DNA from: Erythrobasidium yunnanense | Lineage: Eukaryota; Basidiomycota; Cystobasidiomycetes; Erythrobasidiales; Erythrobasidiaceae | Direction of reading: 5' to 3' | DNA length: 64,000 nt | Assembly: GCA_001600175.1 (NCBI GenBank) | Contig: BCJC01000001.1 | Location: 4,201,652 to 4,265,651 of the forward strand | Shown here: positions 23,041 to 34,931 of the stretch, piece after piece | How positions within the stretch are numbered: position 1 is the stretch's first letter | Layout: the number at the start of each line of letters is the position of its first letter | Program-made: the position numbers and the translations under genes | Notes under the pieces: model-generated | Seen by the model: only the letters and a program-made list of their open reading frames with translations | Told to the model about the DNA's origin: nothing | Databases searched by the model: none

Positions 23041-23644
23041 ATGGGCGGCGGATTTCTATTTCTAGTCGCCGGTAAGTTAAAGCAGCAATGATATGGTGAA
23101 AGCCTGGCTAATAACCTGCACAGGCGGTCTCATCGGATATCATTTCGGCAAGGAGCGCTCTGATCCAGCATGCCGAGGCTCCAACTCCTCATGGCACGAA
23201 CGCTGGCACGACAATCGTCGTCGACAGTGGGCAGCGAGGGAAATGGCCCTTAATCAGCCCGTTCAAGAGAAGGATGGTGTTCCTGTTTCAGCTCAGGAAA
23301 GTCCCGCTCCACCCTCGCCAGCGAAGTCCTGGTTCGGCGGCATCAATGCCAGCGAATGGAAGGCCTATCAAGAATGGCGAGCTCAACAGCAAGGCTCGGC
23401 CGCAAATACTGTTCTTCAGCAGAACGCCGACGCCAAAGACTTCTTGCGAGGAGCGGCAGTCGAAAGCGCCGACAAGGCACTCGATGCTCTGCTCGTCCAG
23501 GTTGCCAGCCTGAAGGAGGTGGGCTTACCATCACTAGTGCCATCTAGCGCTCCGCTGACACCGACTGTGCAGAAACTCGGTCATTACAAATCGTCCTCGC
23601 CTGGCACTCCTGCAACTGAGGCTGGAGACTTCAAGCTGGTCTAG
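23041..23644 (+). CDS. Small protein with N-terminal membrane segment
   Basis: Two exons (23041-23071, 23124-23644) give 183 residues. The N terminus MGGGFLFLVAGGLIGYHFG is a Gly-rich hydrophobic helix, either a membrane anchor or signal-like, followed by a charged WHERWHDNRRRQWAAREM helix, a Pro-rich linker, a WFGGINASEWKAYQEWRAQQ segment, a VESADKALDALLVQVASLKE helix and a Pro/Ser/Thr-rich end. The Gly-zipper-like helix resembles small organelle membrane proteins, but I cannot assign a family. A TATA-like box lies 130 bases upstream. Confidence 0.6.
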
Positions 23645-23979
23645 CGAAAACCAGCCCCGTATCAGACTTTCCCATAATCGAGACTTTTATAGTGCTTGTT
23701 CCCCAACCCTGCTCACTTCCTGTATCGTCTCAGCTTACTGTAACAATTTCAACATGTCTACCGCGCATCGACATGCTTAGAAACGTGGGCCAAGCACGCT
23801 ATAATAAACCTTGTGTACTGTCTCGTATTACGTTTTCGTGGAGAGTAATCCATCTACTAATACTAAACTACAAGTCTGCGGATATCGTCTAACTGTCTAT
23901 ACTGGCTAACATTTCGCCCGGAGCTCGAAGCTAACGCCTAATTGATTGCAAGATGGCAAGAAAGGCTAAGTCTGCCTGT
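23645..23979. other. Convergent 3' spacer
   Basis: The 335 bases between two facing stop codons should contain both polyadenylation regions; AATAAA-like ATAATAAACC is seen near 23800. No gene is recognisable. Confidence 0.45.
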
Positions 23980-26370
23980 CTAGAGATCTAAATCAAGCTT
24001 GCGCAAGATCTTCTGCATTTTCGTCTTCGGCTCGGCGAGAGCTTGGGTTTCGTTTGTGACGTTACCTTGAGGGTCTTTGTTGTCGTAGGCATTCTGCTGA
24101 GTACCGAGGTGGAAGTTCTTCTGGAACATGCCGGCGATGAAAGAAATGAAGGAAAGGCCGAGAGAAGCAGCCAGCAGGGGGTAGACGGTCTATTTTGTGC
24201 CATACTCAGATCGACAAGTCTAAGTAGAGGTAAACCAAGCTTTCTCACCTGTTCATAGGCAGTGATGGCACCTTGGCGAACCTCCGATGTCATCGGGAAT
24301 GCTTTGATAGCAGTGACTATGATGGAACTGTCAATGTCGAATAAGATGGCTCAGGCCGAATCTACCTACTGTCGCCAAAGAAGGTAGCAACCTCGTCATC
24401 CGATACGCTGAGTGGGATGTATTTTCGCAAGTTGACAGGCATGTCTGATCCCCACACAGCGACCGAGATGGCGGATCCAATAGAGCCACCGATGGCTGTC
24501 CATAGTGACAAGAGAGAGATGACAAGAGCAACGTCGCGATGCGGGACGGCTGCTTGCGAGGCGACTTGGCTTCCGACAACGCTGTGCAGATCAATCAGCC
24601 ATTGCTCTCTACTAGGATGCACACGAGTACGCGACCTACGAGAATGCACCTCCTATGCCAGACAGGACTTGCGACATGACAAGACGGCCATAGTCACGTA
24701 CTCCATTCTTGTTTACGAGGAGACCGTAGCCGATGATCTTGATAGCGAGACCCGCCAGCTGCAGGTGCTTGTAGCGGTGGGTATACCTCAATGCCAGACC
24801 AGCCACCAAGCCGAAGGAGCACAGGAACATGTTGAGGATGTTGTTGTAGTATGTCCAGGTACGATCGGACATGTCCGTAACGATGTATACGTAGGAGCTC
24901 CAGTACGTCTGACCGATGTAGTACGTCGACATGTAGAAGAAGTTGATAATGAAGGCGGTGATGACTGTTCTGTTCGCCAAAAGACGCTTGGGTGCAGACG
25001 GGAAGGCAGCAAACTTGCCCTCATATACACAGTACGCGATCAAGCATACTCCTCCAACCACGAACATGGCGATGAGGGAACGGTTTGCATAGCCATTGTC
25101 GGCAGTTGATGCCAGGGAAAAGGGTAGAAGGATGAGAGACCAGCCGAATCCGAGGAGAATAAGGCCAACACCGTCCAGCTCGGAGAGCATACGCGACCAT
25201 TTGCGGCCGACAGTAGGCCAATCTTGGCTTGCAAAGCTCTTGACCGCACCGACAGGGTTCTTAATAACGTTACCGAACTTGGTGAAGCCTGAGACATATT
25301 CGACATTCTGTCTGTCACCTTCGACATCTTTCTCGCCGTCCGATGATACGGCTTGTCCATTCTGAATCAGGCCAGTGCGATATGCCTTGTTTTCGAGGAA
25401 ACCGACAGCTAGGAGAGCTGGACCCATCACGACAGGCATGATAATGGCATACCTGCGGGCCACGGGTCAGTGCTCAATGTTAGATAAGAGGAAAAGGATG
25501 CTGACATTCCATAACCCCATCTCCAGTTGCGGTCGGTACCCAGGGATTGAGCGATGTCTGCGGTGAACCAGACAGTCGCGAGATATGGAGTGGATAGGAC
25601 ACCGAGAGCCATTCCTCTCCATTGTAGAGGGACTAGGTCGGCACTCAAGATAGTATTGAGGAGACTGATAGCGGCACCGCCGATGTTGGTTAAGACCGAG
25701 CCAACGACGTCTGGAAAGTAGTCGCATCATCAGCCAGTATCCATAGGTATCAGGGAAGTGCAGATGCTCACAAGCAGATAGAGTCTGCGAAGCGGCCATG
25801 ATGATGAAGCCAATAGTAAAGCATACGAGCGAAATGAAGTAAACCCAAGGACGCGAGAAGACGTCGGCGAACTTGGCCAAGACTGTGGATGGCTATAAGT
25901 ATGGTTCATGAGAGGAAGGTCGCATATTGCACTCACAAGGCAGACAGACGGAAGAAATGATACCGTTGGCAATAGCAAGAGCTGCGATACCTGTGCTGTG
26001 CTGTTGGAAGTCGCTAGTGGCCCACACGTCGTAGACGTAGGTAGTGCTATAGTTCATAGCTTGCTATAGACGAGAAATGCCGAGATGAGCGGCTGCTGTG
26101 CCTGATGGTACGCGAGCAACTTACCACCCAGACACAGATCCAGACAGCGAACGCGACACCGAAAAGGAGCTTGCGACCATTCTTGCCGTCTCTAGCAGCT
26201 CTTGCGAAGAGCTCCATTCGGGTTACACCAGCGGAAGTACCGGCAAGCTTTGCATCCATTTCATCGCCATTGACAGTGGTGTCTGGCGACGTGCTGTGAC
26301 GAGCCTTATTATCCATGTCGCCAGCAAAGTGTGTGCTGCCGGCGGAGGAGGTCTGACGAGTAACGTCCAT
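23980..26370 (-). CDS. Siderophore-iron transporter (MFS, SIT family)
   Basis: Multi-exon gene from the ATG at 26370 (MDVTRQTSSAGS) to the TAG at 23980. The cytosolic N terminus of about 75 residues leads into multiple hydrophobic helices. Recognisable family blocks include LLFGVAFAVWICVWV, VYVYDVWAT-like NYSTTYVYDVWATSDF, ELDGVGLILLGFGWSLILLPF, TYYIGQTYWSSYVYIVTDMS, and the strongly conserved GIGGAFSVVGSQVASQA with PHRDVALVISLLSLWTAIGG. The C terminus is soluble and ends KMQKILRKLDLDL. SIT transporters take up ferric siderophores by proton symport in fungi. The promoter has three exact ATCAGATAA boxes, the site type bound by fungal iron-responsive GATA repressors (Urbs1/SreA/Fep1), so repression by iron is expected. 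The exact siderophore cannot be read from sequence. Confidence 0.9.
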
Positions 26371-26570
26371 ATTGAGGAGATATCTGATCAAATAAGGCGG
26401 AGGAACCGGCAGGCGAAGGTGATAAAGGGGACGATCACAAAGAAAGCTAGGGGAGATTCGAAGAGTCAAGATAAGGCGAGGAGGACAGAAGATCAGAGCA
26501 GAGAAGAGAAGATGCGAAAACTCTGAAATAAAAGATGAGCTTCCGGAGGGGAAGGAAAGTCAGCCTTGGC

Positions 26571-26579
26571 TTATCTGAT
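26571..26579 (-). promoter_or_regulatory. GATA-factor site ATCAGATAA (distal of start by 201 bases)
   Basis: The plus strand reads TTATCTGAT, the exact reverse complement of ATCAGATAA. It lies 201-209 bases upstream of the siderophore transporter ATG and matches the ATCWGATAA consensus of iron-responsive fungal GATA repressors. Confidence 0.75.
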
Positions 26580-26597
26580 CTGATTGGCCGAAATGTA

Positions 26598-26606
26598 ATC
26601 AGATAA
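26598..26606 (+). promoter_or_regulatory. GATA-factor site ATCAGATAA
   Basis: An exact ATCAGATAA, 18 bases beyond the first site and in the opposite orientation, so the two form an inverted pair upstream of the siderophore transporter. Confidence 0.75.
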
Positions 26607-26660
26607 CTTTTTCTGTTTCCGGGGACCGGTCGGAGGGACAAGCGGATCATCCGTAGCCCA

Positions 26661-26669
26661 ATCAGATAA
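26661..26669 (+). promoter_or_regulatory. GATA-factor site ATCAGATAA
   Basis: A third exact ATCAGATAA, about 290-300 bases upstream of the siderophore transporter ATG and in the same orientation as the second site. Confidence 0.75.
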
Positions 26670-27293
26670 GGCTGCCTCGAGATGATCATGAGGAAGACGT
26701 CGCGTAAGTGCCGGGCTAGCAAAGTCTGCCCGCCCAAGGGAGGAGAAGTCAAAATCAGCTGGATTGCCTGCCACTCCCTTACAGCGAGAGCTCGCCAATG
26801 GCTCATCGTAGCAGCCTGATTTCGAGCGCTGATGGACCTGCTATAGCGAGTGTTTGTAGCTTTGTCATAAAGTGCGGATGTAAGCACTTTAGTCACCGGC
26901 TCAAGCAGTCCTTGTGCGTCTATGAACCGCAAGCAGCTACGTCCTGGTGGACATTCCTGCAGGATCTGGCTTGCGAGAGCAAACCGATATTGCGCAAGGT
27001 CTCGTCTGCAAAATTTGAGCGACCCTTGACCAAGTATCTGCTGTATGAACTCCATCGCGAAAACAGGTTGCCCGCAGCAAAGCAATCTGACATCACTTCA
27101 ACGTTGATGAGATCTTGCCTATTTGGTGGAGATTTACAGTCAAACTCAGAGCACTACAGACCTTGGCGACCTTATTGTTATCTGCTGTGTTGCATTGTCA
27201 TTACTAGCTAAAGCTACAGGGGATGTAACTACCAAGTTCTATGTTGACACTTTCCGAATGTACCGCGACTAGAAAGGGGAGCTCGAATGATGT
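26670..27293. other. Spacer between siderophore transporter and PP4R1-like gene
   Basis: This interval holds the distal promoter of the transporter and the 3' flank of the PP4R1-like gene. Long open frames run on both strands (for example 26447-27085 minus and 26798-27211 plus) but neither shows domains or a credible start. I call no gene here. Confidence 0.5.
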
Positions 27294-30200
27294 CTAAACT
27301 GCCAGGTCAATTGCTACGAACTGATCTACATCACGCATGCTGAGATGCCAAGATTGGGGCTCAGGCGTTTTCCGGGTATCATAGGACGAAGAGGAGGATA
27401 AAGGGGAAGAGGGCGTAAAGAAGCTGTCATATCTGCTTGAGGAGAGTGTCTTGGTCTTGGTTCCAGACGCGCGAGACGGCGCAGACGATTGGTCAAGCCG
27501 GCGTCCTGTCCACTGCGGTAGCAGAGAATCGAAACTTGTGTAGCTGCTGTTACGTTCATCATACGTGTCTTTGACGGGTGTCTTCGAGAGGGGAGAAGCC
27601 AGATCCGCAAGATTCCAGGTGTCCACCGGGGGAGATGCCATACTTTGGCCTAGATCTTCTTGAGACTCGTTTGTATCGTTCTTAAATGCGATGGGCTGCG
27701 CTAAAGGAATGACACTTGAGGATTTGTTCTTGCGAACAGCATCGCTAGCGTCTTCCTCGTCTGAAGAGCTGAAGGAAGCGTCCTCGCCAATATCATCTAG
27801 ACCGATATCGTCTGGCAAGGGATCGAGGCGGACATTGACGAGAAGCTCCCGCACGCTGGCCGTACTGTCGCTCGTGGCCAGACGTACGAGAGCAGCTTGG
27901 AGTAGGGGTGGACGTTCGAGGTCATACGGGCCACCTACAGGCAACCGTAGCATCAGCTTTTATCGATACATACGGTATGAAGTAGCTTACCGTTAATACA
28001 TAGATATCGGAGCGCTCGAGCTACGCCAATGCGAACATCAGGAATCGGATCGTCCGACAGGTTGACTAGTAGATCAAGAAGGAAAGGTTGCTCAAGAGCC
28101 ACTGTGGAGCTGATAGCGGCGATCGCATTTGCGGAGCTAGAACGAATCGCCAGATGCGCGGGTCAGTATAAAGCGCTCATGACCGGCAGGATCGAACTCA
28201 CAGGCTTCTGTACTTGTGATGACTGTCTGCTGCTAGACCTTCCCATATCTGCCGGAGCTGGTCCAATAGATCTGTATCGCCGCATGCTATTGCAACGGAC
28301 AGAGTCTGCATGCCCCACTGCCGAACACAGGCGACATCGTCTCGCAGAATCTGCTTGAGTAGATATATGAAAGCCGAATAGAGGCCTTGATTATTTTCGA
28401 GCCTTGTGGCTAATTGCGCAATCGCCTCGGCCAGCATGTCCCGCCTGTGCCAGTTGCGACGAGTGGTGATGTCCCACCAATCGCAGATCAAGCGAACATA
28501 TGTTGGCAAGCCTTCCGGTGATAGGCAGTCAGCCAGAGGTGCCAGACGCTCGAACAGGCGTTCTGAAACCTCAGAATCATCGTCGGTAGCCAGCCTTGGC
28601 AGCACAGGCAGCAAGTCGTTAGTAGCGGCTTGAGGTCCGACGAGCTTGGCCACGTCGTGGATAGAGGAGGCTATCAGGTAGCGTGCTTGAGACGTGCCAG
28701 CTTCCGTTGCTAGTCGAGCGTGCAGTGACCGCAGCCTAGGCCAGCCGGCTGAACCGACTGAGAGCAGAACACCCGGAAGATTGTACGCAGTTATGATGGC
28801 CCTTTCGTGATCGTTGCTCACGTCCCAACCAGAGGTCTTCTTGTTCGTTTCAGGTTCTGTGCGCTCAGCAATAGCAAAAGCAGGCACGAGTGGCTGAAAC
28901 GCTGGGGGCGCGGCCGGCAAAGATTGCTGCTGCAAGATCTTAGACTCCTGTGCCGCTTCAGACCCTTCGAATATGAGCACAAGCTCTTCAGGAACGTCTC
29001 CAATGAAAAGATGTATGAGCGGTCCGATGACCTCCAGAATGCCCTGCCGGACTTGCGGGACTTCATCATGGTAGAGAGCCGAAGCTATGCTGACTGTGAT
29101 TTTGCGAAGGACTACCTTGTTCTGCAAGGCTTGTACGACCTCCTGAAAGCTTCCGCAAACAGCTCTGCGGACCTGGACATTGTCATCTGTGCTAGCGCGC
29201 TCGCAAGCAGGTAGCTGGATCAGGATCGTCTGCCGTCAGCAAGATAGTCGACTTCACAACGTGCATACTATATGACGTACTATCTGTTCAGCGAGCTCTG
29301 GTTGACCAGCCATCTTGGCTAAACCAGCTAATGCATCGACCGCTGCCATTCTTATCATAGGATCGCTATCGCGAACGCCGTTGATAGCTATTGGGAGGAG
29401 GTATTCAGTCTGAAGATCCGCAGACACTGCTTCCGAATCTATAAGCAAGTTCAAGCAGCTGAGAGCGACGAAGCGACCTTGACGGGCATCGAGTACGTGG
29501 TCATCCCCGCGTTGCGAAAGATGCGGTGATGACGTTGAAGAGAAGAAACTGGATATCTGGGTAGCAGCATCGGTATCCTGAAGAGGCTAGTCAGCATACA
29601 GGCACATCAGGCTTTTCGAGGATTTCACGCATACCCTTACTTCTAGTGCTGGAGTTTGCACCTGACTTGAACCTGTACTTGAGCGACCACCGAGAAGTTT
29701 CGCAAGCTGAGGCGGGGATGAGGCATCGATGTTCGCGATAGCGCCGACGATGTTGCCAAGGATGTCCCTCTTGACAATCGACCGTGCTGCTGAAGAGAAC
29801 TCGTACGAGCTGTGAATGTGAGGGCGAAGCGGTGTCGTTTCGTTCTGTAGTTCATCTGCTTGCTCTCCTGCTGCTGCCGCCTGTAAATCCAGGTCGTCGT
29901 TAGGGATGGGCTGACCATTCACGCGAAGCATGAGACGAGCTATAGATTCTTGCGCCAGCGATGAGATGACACTACTGTCATTCAGCAGCAATAGCCCAAA
30001 GATCTCATGGAATAAGTTGAAGGAGATGTGCGGACCTGTACAGGCGTGAGCGATTCAGCATGCCAGTGCCACATCGGCAAAATTACTTACGAGGTACGGT
30101 CTCTGCCTCGTCCTTCGGTAAGTTGCCGCTTAGCAGGTCTGCGGCTGTTCCACTATCACTGCTACGCATTGTTGAGCCAGTACCAGGCGTGACTGTCTTG

Positions 30201-32938
30201 CTATCATCCGGCCAACCTTGGCGAGCCTGCACAAGGTCGTGCTGTCTGCTTGTCTCATCGATATGGCTGGCGAGCTCTGGTCTTTCGACAACTTCCAGTC
30301 CTTGTTGCGTAACTACAAGACTCGTCGGAATACCCGCTTCCGCAGCCTCGACGAGTCGTGCTTCCAAAGAGTCTGCATGGGCACTAGAGGTATCGAGTCG
30401 AGCTATCTGGTGGGATGCATCGAGCTCTTGCAGTGGGCAGTTCTGGGCGCAGACCAGTCAGTTTGCTTGTGTGAACAAAAGTTGCATCTCGACTCGTAAC
30501 GAGCCAGCGAACTTACCGTCAAGAAATGGTAAACAAGGCTGTCAAGACTGGCCGCAAAAGCCTCCTTGACAAGTTCGTCTGCAGATGGGCGGACTGAATC
30601 AGCTTCTACCAGCATCTGCATAGTGCCACGGCTCACCATCACAAGCCAGGCCTTCAAGTAGGGGAAGAACATAATCGACGGCTTCGCAGATCTCAACGCC
30701 TCTAATCCATCTGGGTAAAGCACGAGAAACGGTCTCTCGATGCTCCACTACTTCCGACTTTGCGAAAAGGAAGATCTTCTCGAGGCTGATCTTACATCGT
30801 CAGTTCAAGCTCCGAATAAGAGTGAAAGATCCTCACGGTGTAAGCGCCTCTTCGTCAATTGCCAATTCTGCATCGCTGTGTAAGTGTGGCGAGTTCTCTT
30901 GGCTGTCTGGCCGGCTGTCTACAAGGCTATCTCGCTTGTCATAGTCTAGAGCGACACCCCAGTCAGGGCTTTTTGCATTCCTTTGCAAAGTACTGCGACT
31001 TGGTTCATCGAAGAGAGGCAAAGGTATGCTACTCATCAAGGGACTCGGAGGAGCGTCATCTTGCAAGTCTACAGCTTCGGTGATTGTCGGTAGATCCGCC
31101 AATGAATGAAAGCTACCTGGAGCACCAGGAAACGGGCCAAACATGTCCGTATCGTCACTGTGCTCATCGAAGGGGGAGACATCGAGCTCCAAGTCATCGG
31201 ATAGCTCGAAGCCCGACGGTGGAGGCAGAGAGAGGTCCGGGTTGCCTAAAGGGCGGGACGAGGGCGAGATAGGGCGGTATTGAGCATCTCCAGTGCTGAC
31301 ATTCGACGTAGCGCCATCTGCTGACGGCGACACGTCGGAAGGGAGAAACGGAGGGGAAGGGACATGATCGCGAGCTGTTTGTGACGAAGGAGAGGCGGCT
31401 CCGAATCGAAAGGCTTGGAGAGAGTCCAACGCTAACCCTATCGGTGGACTGGGTCCCAAGGTTGATATACTGCTTGTGCTCGTACCTCCTTCTGACTTTT
31501 CCCGGAGAGCGAGATCTGGAGGGTGTACGGGAGATATGCCTGGACTGAGCGACCTGAAGGTTTCCGCGTAGCCACCGAGGCTAGGACTTCTTCTATGATG
31601 GCTAGAGCTACTGGCCTCGCGAGGCGAAGATATCAAAGGGAGATTGAGCTCGCCCGAGCGGGAAGACCGGGACGAAGAGATAGATTTGGTTGGACTTGAA
31701 TGTTGTCGCAACAAGGATGGCCTTGCAATAGAGGGTCCACGAGGACTTGCAGGTGTACGACTTGAAGACTGTTCAGGTAATATGCCATCCTCCGATATTC
31801 GCCAAATGTCAGGGATCTCCCGATGGGGAAAGCTACTGCGACGCGGAGACTGTGAAGTTGAGACACCCGCTGACTTGCTCCTCACTTTCCTGGAAGGGGA
31901 CGATGACCGGTCACTTGCGGTGACAGGGGTAGTAGGTGATTGTTGGTAGTCTGGGCCAGGCAAAGGGGATGCATCGCTTCTCAATGATAGGAGAGATCTC
32001 ACAGATGCCTCGCTACGCTGAGGCGATTGGCTGATATATAGCCGAGGAAAAGGGTCCGAAACTGTCCTAGCATGTGAAGCATGGCTACTGCTTGAGTCGG
32101 CTTCGATTGCTCTCGAATTTGTATGAGAATTGCTCAGATCTACCCAAGCTTCGTCTGCATCCAAAGGTCGTGATTTCGGCGAGTCTTGTCGATTGTCCGC
32201 TGACAAAGTAGGACTGGGCGGTGTCGCTGTAAACTCGCCTGGGCTTGGGCTCGCGAGACGGTTTACGGAATAAGAATGCCGACGATCTAACGATAGCCTT
32301 CGCGAACCCTGAGTCTGCTGCATGTATGTAGCGAAATCGGATTTGTTCGAAGGAGATTGTCCTGTACCGGTTGGCTCTGCATAGTCAGGTCCTGTATATG
32401 AGCTTGTTGGAGGAGTTGATGAGAATTGACCTTGCGTAGGAGAGCTCGCAGCCCAACTGCTTGGTCTTGAGATGCTGGAACTCCGGGCCCGCGAAGTGAC
32501 AATCCTGGCAGCTAACGCAGCTGCACTAGAAGATACTGTTGGCGAACCAGATGATGCCGTAAGAGCAGGAAGACGAAACTGAGGGGAGGAAGACATATAG
32601 CCATGATCCGAGGTGTCGATGCTGCCTTGCCGCTGGCGGCCGACCACGGGAAGGGGACTGGAGGTTGTAGCAGTACCCGAGCTTTGCGACGTATGATTCA
32701 GACTTCGAAGCTGCTCCTTCGACGAGCGTGCGTCTATCGAGTGCGATAATTGCATGATGGCTTTCTCGTAGGCCATTTCCTGCTGCCTTGCCGGAGGCGT
32801 AAGATCATCGTCTTCGTCTTCTTCATCGTTGTCCTCCTCTTCGCTGTCATCTCGGCGTTCTCGCTTCTCTACATCCTGCTTCTGATCGTCCAAGTCGTCT
32901 ATGCCTTCGAACGTCCCCTCAAACTCGAGCAAGCTCAT
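27294..32938 (-). CDS. HEAT-repeat regulatory subunit of protein phosphatase 4 (PP4R1-like) with a long disordered N terminus
   Basis: Large multi-exon gene from the ATG at 32938 (MSLLEFEGTFEGIDD) to the stop at 27294; I estimate about 1,650-1,700 residues. The first exon (about 700 residues) is disordered and Ser/Pro-rich, opening with an acidic tract. HEAT repeats follow: ITLEKIFLFAKSEVVEHRE, VDYVLPLLEGLACDDELVKEAF, LALNDSS-type LLLNDSSVISSLAQESIARL, YLLPIAINGVRDSDPMIRMAA, VPQVRQGILEVIGPLIHLF, the block around LPGVLLSVGSAGWPRLRSLH with YLIASSIHDVAKLVGP, and VRQWGMQTLSVAIACGD. The C terminus is again disordered. This order matches PP4R1, which scaffolds the PP4 catalytic subunit. The long N-terminal extension is unusual. 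Some exon borders in 29-30.5 kb are approximate. Confidence 0.82.
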
Positions 32939-33815
32939 TTGCGCTCTCCATGCATCCAATGTCGGAGGCACAGATACGCAAGATCGGCTGCGACCGCGAC
33001 CAGCCGAATAGCAGCCTGTTTAATGTAGGTAGTCGTAAACAAAGGCAGCCTCGGGAGTATAATTACCAAGGATACAGGCTTGTTCCATGCTCCGTCTCAC
33101 TATAATCTGGTAGCTTAGACATCATGTTCACTGATTATCCTCAATATTGGCCGCTGAATGTCTCTGCAAATCAAGCGCCAAGACACCTTAGCCATGGTCT
33201 GCATGTGAGCGATCCGTCCGATGTACTACATGCCTTAATGCTGTATAGTGCTAGGTTCGTATACTCTATCAGCTTGGATTGGCCAACGACTTTCGAGATT
33301 AAAGCAGGATCGATAATTGTAAGCACAGGCGAAATGGCGATCTCACATAGAGCAAGGAGCAGAAATGTCGTCTTCGTTCGATGGTCGAGCTTGTCTCGAC
33401 TAAGTCTTCGGTCCGTCCGGTGTCACAGCTTCGCCTGCTAGCGACCATAGCAGTATCTTCCAGGTGTTCAGGCATAGTCGAGCTGTATATAAAGTTGTAC
33501 CTCAAGAAGAGGTTCATGTTAACTTAGATATAGACATAAGCCAAGATGTGGGCCCGACTATTGTACGAGATCGTGGAGCGTACGACTCGTTCGTCGCGCA
33601 GCTGACAGCATCAGATGATTGGCTCAAAGTCGGACGAAGTCGTAGGGCTTTGCGACTGATGTTGTCACTGCAGCGTATTCTTCGCCATCACTCTTGCGCT
33701 AAGGGTAAGCGAGTAAGGGGTTGCGATCAGCTGGCCGACGCCTCACGAAGCGAGCGTATTATATAAGGCTCAGGCTCAGGGTTACGGAACCTTCGTACAA
33801 AACATGCATAAAGCT
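32939..33815. other. Spacer between PP4R1-like and prefoldin genes
   Basis: This 877-base stretch carries the promoter of the PP4R1-like gene and the 3' flank of the prefoldin gene. An in-frame GTG/CTG extension of the PP4R1 frame continues upstream to about 32971 without an ATG. No other gene, RNA or repeat is apparent. Confidence 0.5.
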
Positions 33816-34537
33816 TCATGCCTTCACTTGTGGGGGCGCAGCGCTTCCTGGTTTCCCCTTCTCGCGCTCGCGCTGGCTGAGCTTGATCTGCAGAAATTCC
33901 ACTACGACCTGACGGTTTTCGTTCTTAGTCTCTATCGTTGGTTGTAGCTGATCTAGAGACTTCCGTAGCGATAGTATCTTCGTATTATAAAACACTTTGG
34001 CATCCTTGACCGACTTGACAACGCGCCAGCGAGTCAGCTTAAGCTCAGGCAGTCTTGTTAATGAAGTCGGCTTTATCTCACCTTTTCAACGAAATATCGC
34101 GCTCCTACGTCCACCAAGACGTTCTCGGAATCAGACAGTTTACCAGGTACATATAGTGAGCTCGTCAGAGGGATGAGGATAGGTTTGGCTAGACGTAGGA
34201 GGTAAGCAGTTGCGTAGAAGGTCCAGGTAGTCTGCTATCGGGGGTGACATACATGCTTTTGAGTTGTTGATTTCGTCAAGACTGCTCTTTGCTTCGGTGA
34301 ACTTTGCTTGCGCTTGCTTCAAGGCCGCGAACGATTGTGTGAGGTGCTCAATCTCCTGTGAACATGCAACGACACGAAACGACTTCGCAATCAGCGCTGT
34401 TCAGTCCAGAAACTTCGGATCTCCAAGCTTGCCGTATCGAGCTGCTGTTTGATCTGCGATAGCTGTTCGACGCTCAACTCTTCCAGTGGAATCTGCTGAG
34501 ACTGGCTCCCGCTGCCTGCTGATGCTTGACTGGCCAT
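33816..34537 (-). CDS. PFD5: Prefoldin alpha-type subunit 5 (GIM5/PFD5)
   Basis: Five-exon gene of about 165 residues, starting [20 protein letters not shown] at 34537. Family blocks: [37 protein letters not shown], the beta-hairpin [15 protein letters not shown] with [13 protein letters not shown], and a second coiled coil [19 protein letters not shown]. Prefoldin is the hexameric co-chaperone that hands actin and tubulin to CCT. The length is normal apart from a charged C-terminal tail. The first intron (34356-34432) starts with GC rather than GT: exon 1 ends GATACG and the donor is GCAAGC, and only this border restores the conserved LDTEIEHL. It is divergent from the multi-pass membrane protein gene (about 395 bases apart). 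Confidence 0.93.
34356..34432 (-). other. GC-AG intron in PFD5
   Basis: The intron begins GCAAGC and ends CACAG. No GT donor in the vicinity keeps the reading frame across the invariant junction between KQQLD and EIEHL, so a GC donor is the simplest reading. Confidence 0.8.
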
Positions 34538-34931
34538 ATCCGAATGCTTTCATTAGTGGTGAAGCGAAAGAACAATGCTCGACCGGCTTTCCACTGTCCA
34601 GGAATCTGGCCTCGGCCAATAAATGCAACTTCCCTCTGCTTAACTGAAATGGTGTGTCGTGGACGGCCAAAAGGTTCCTCTCAGACCATCATGCTGGCCT
34701 TCCTTGTCGAGGACACTGCCTTAGCATCATGGCGCTGGTCCGGCTCAGTAGCCGGCTCACCGTACTTCCAACCAAGTTGGAAAGCCAGCAGCAGGTCTAT
34801 CGCCATCAATCTACATCGGCGCTGGTCGCATATCTACACCGTACTCCCAACACTCATTTACAACGCTTTGCCGACAGCGACAAAGGGCATACTTATACAA
34901 AACCATATAAACAGAAGTCAATGGCTACAGG

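Noticed and set aside
26447-27085. Minus-strand open frame of 212 codons upstream of the siderophore transporter
   Set aside because: No family motif or signal peptide and it overlaps the promoter with the GATA sites; composition looks like chance.
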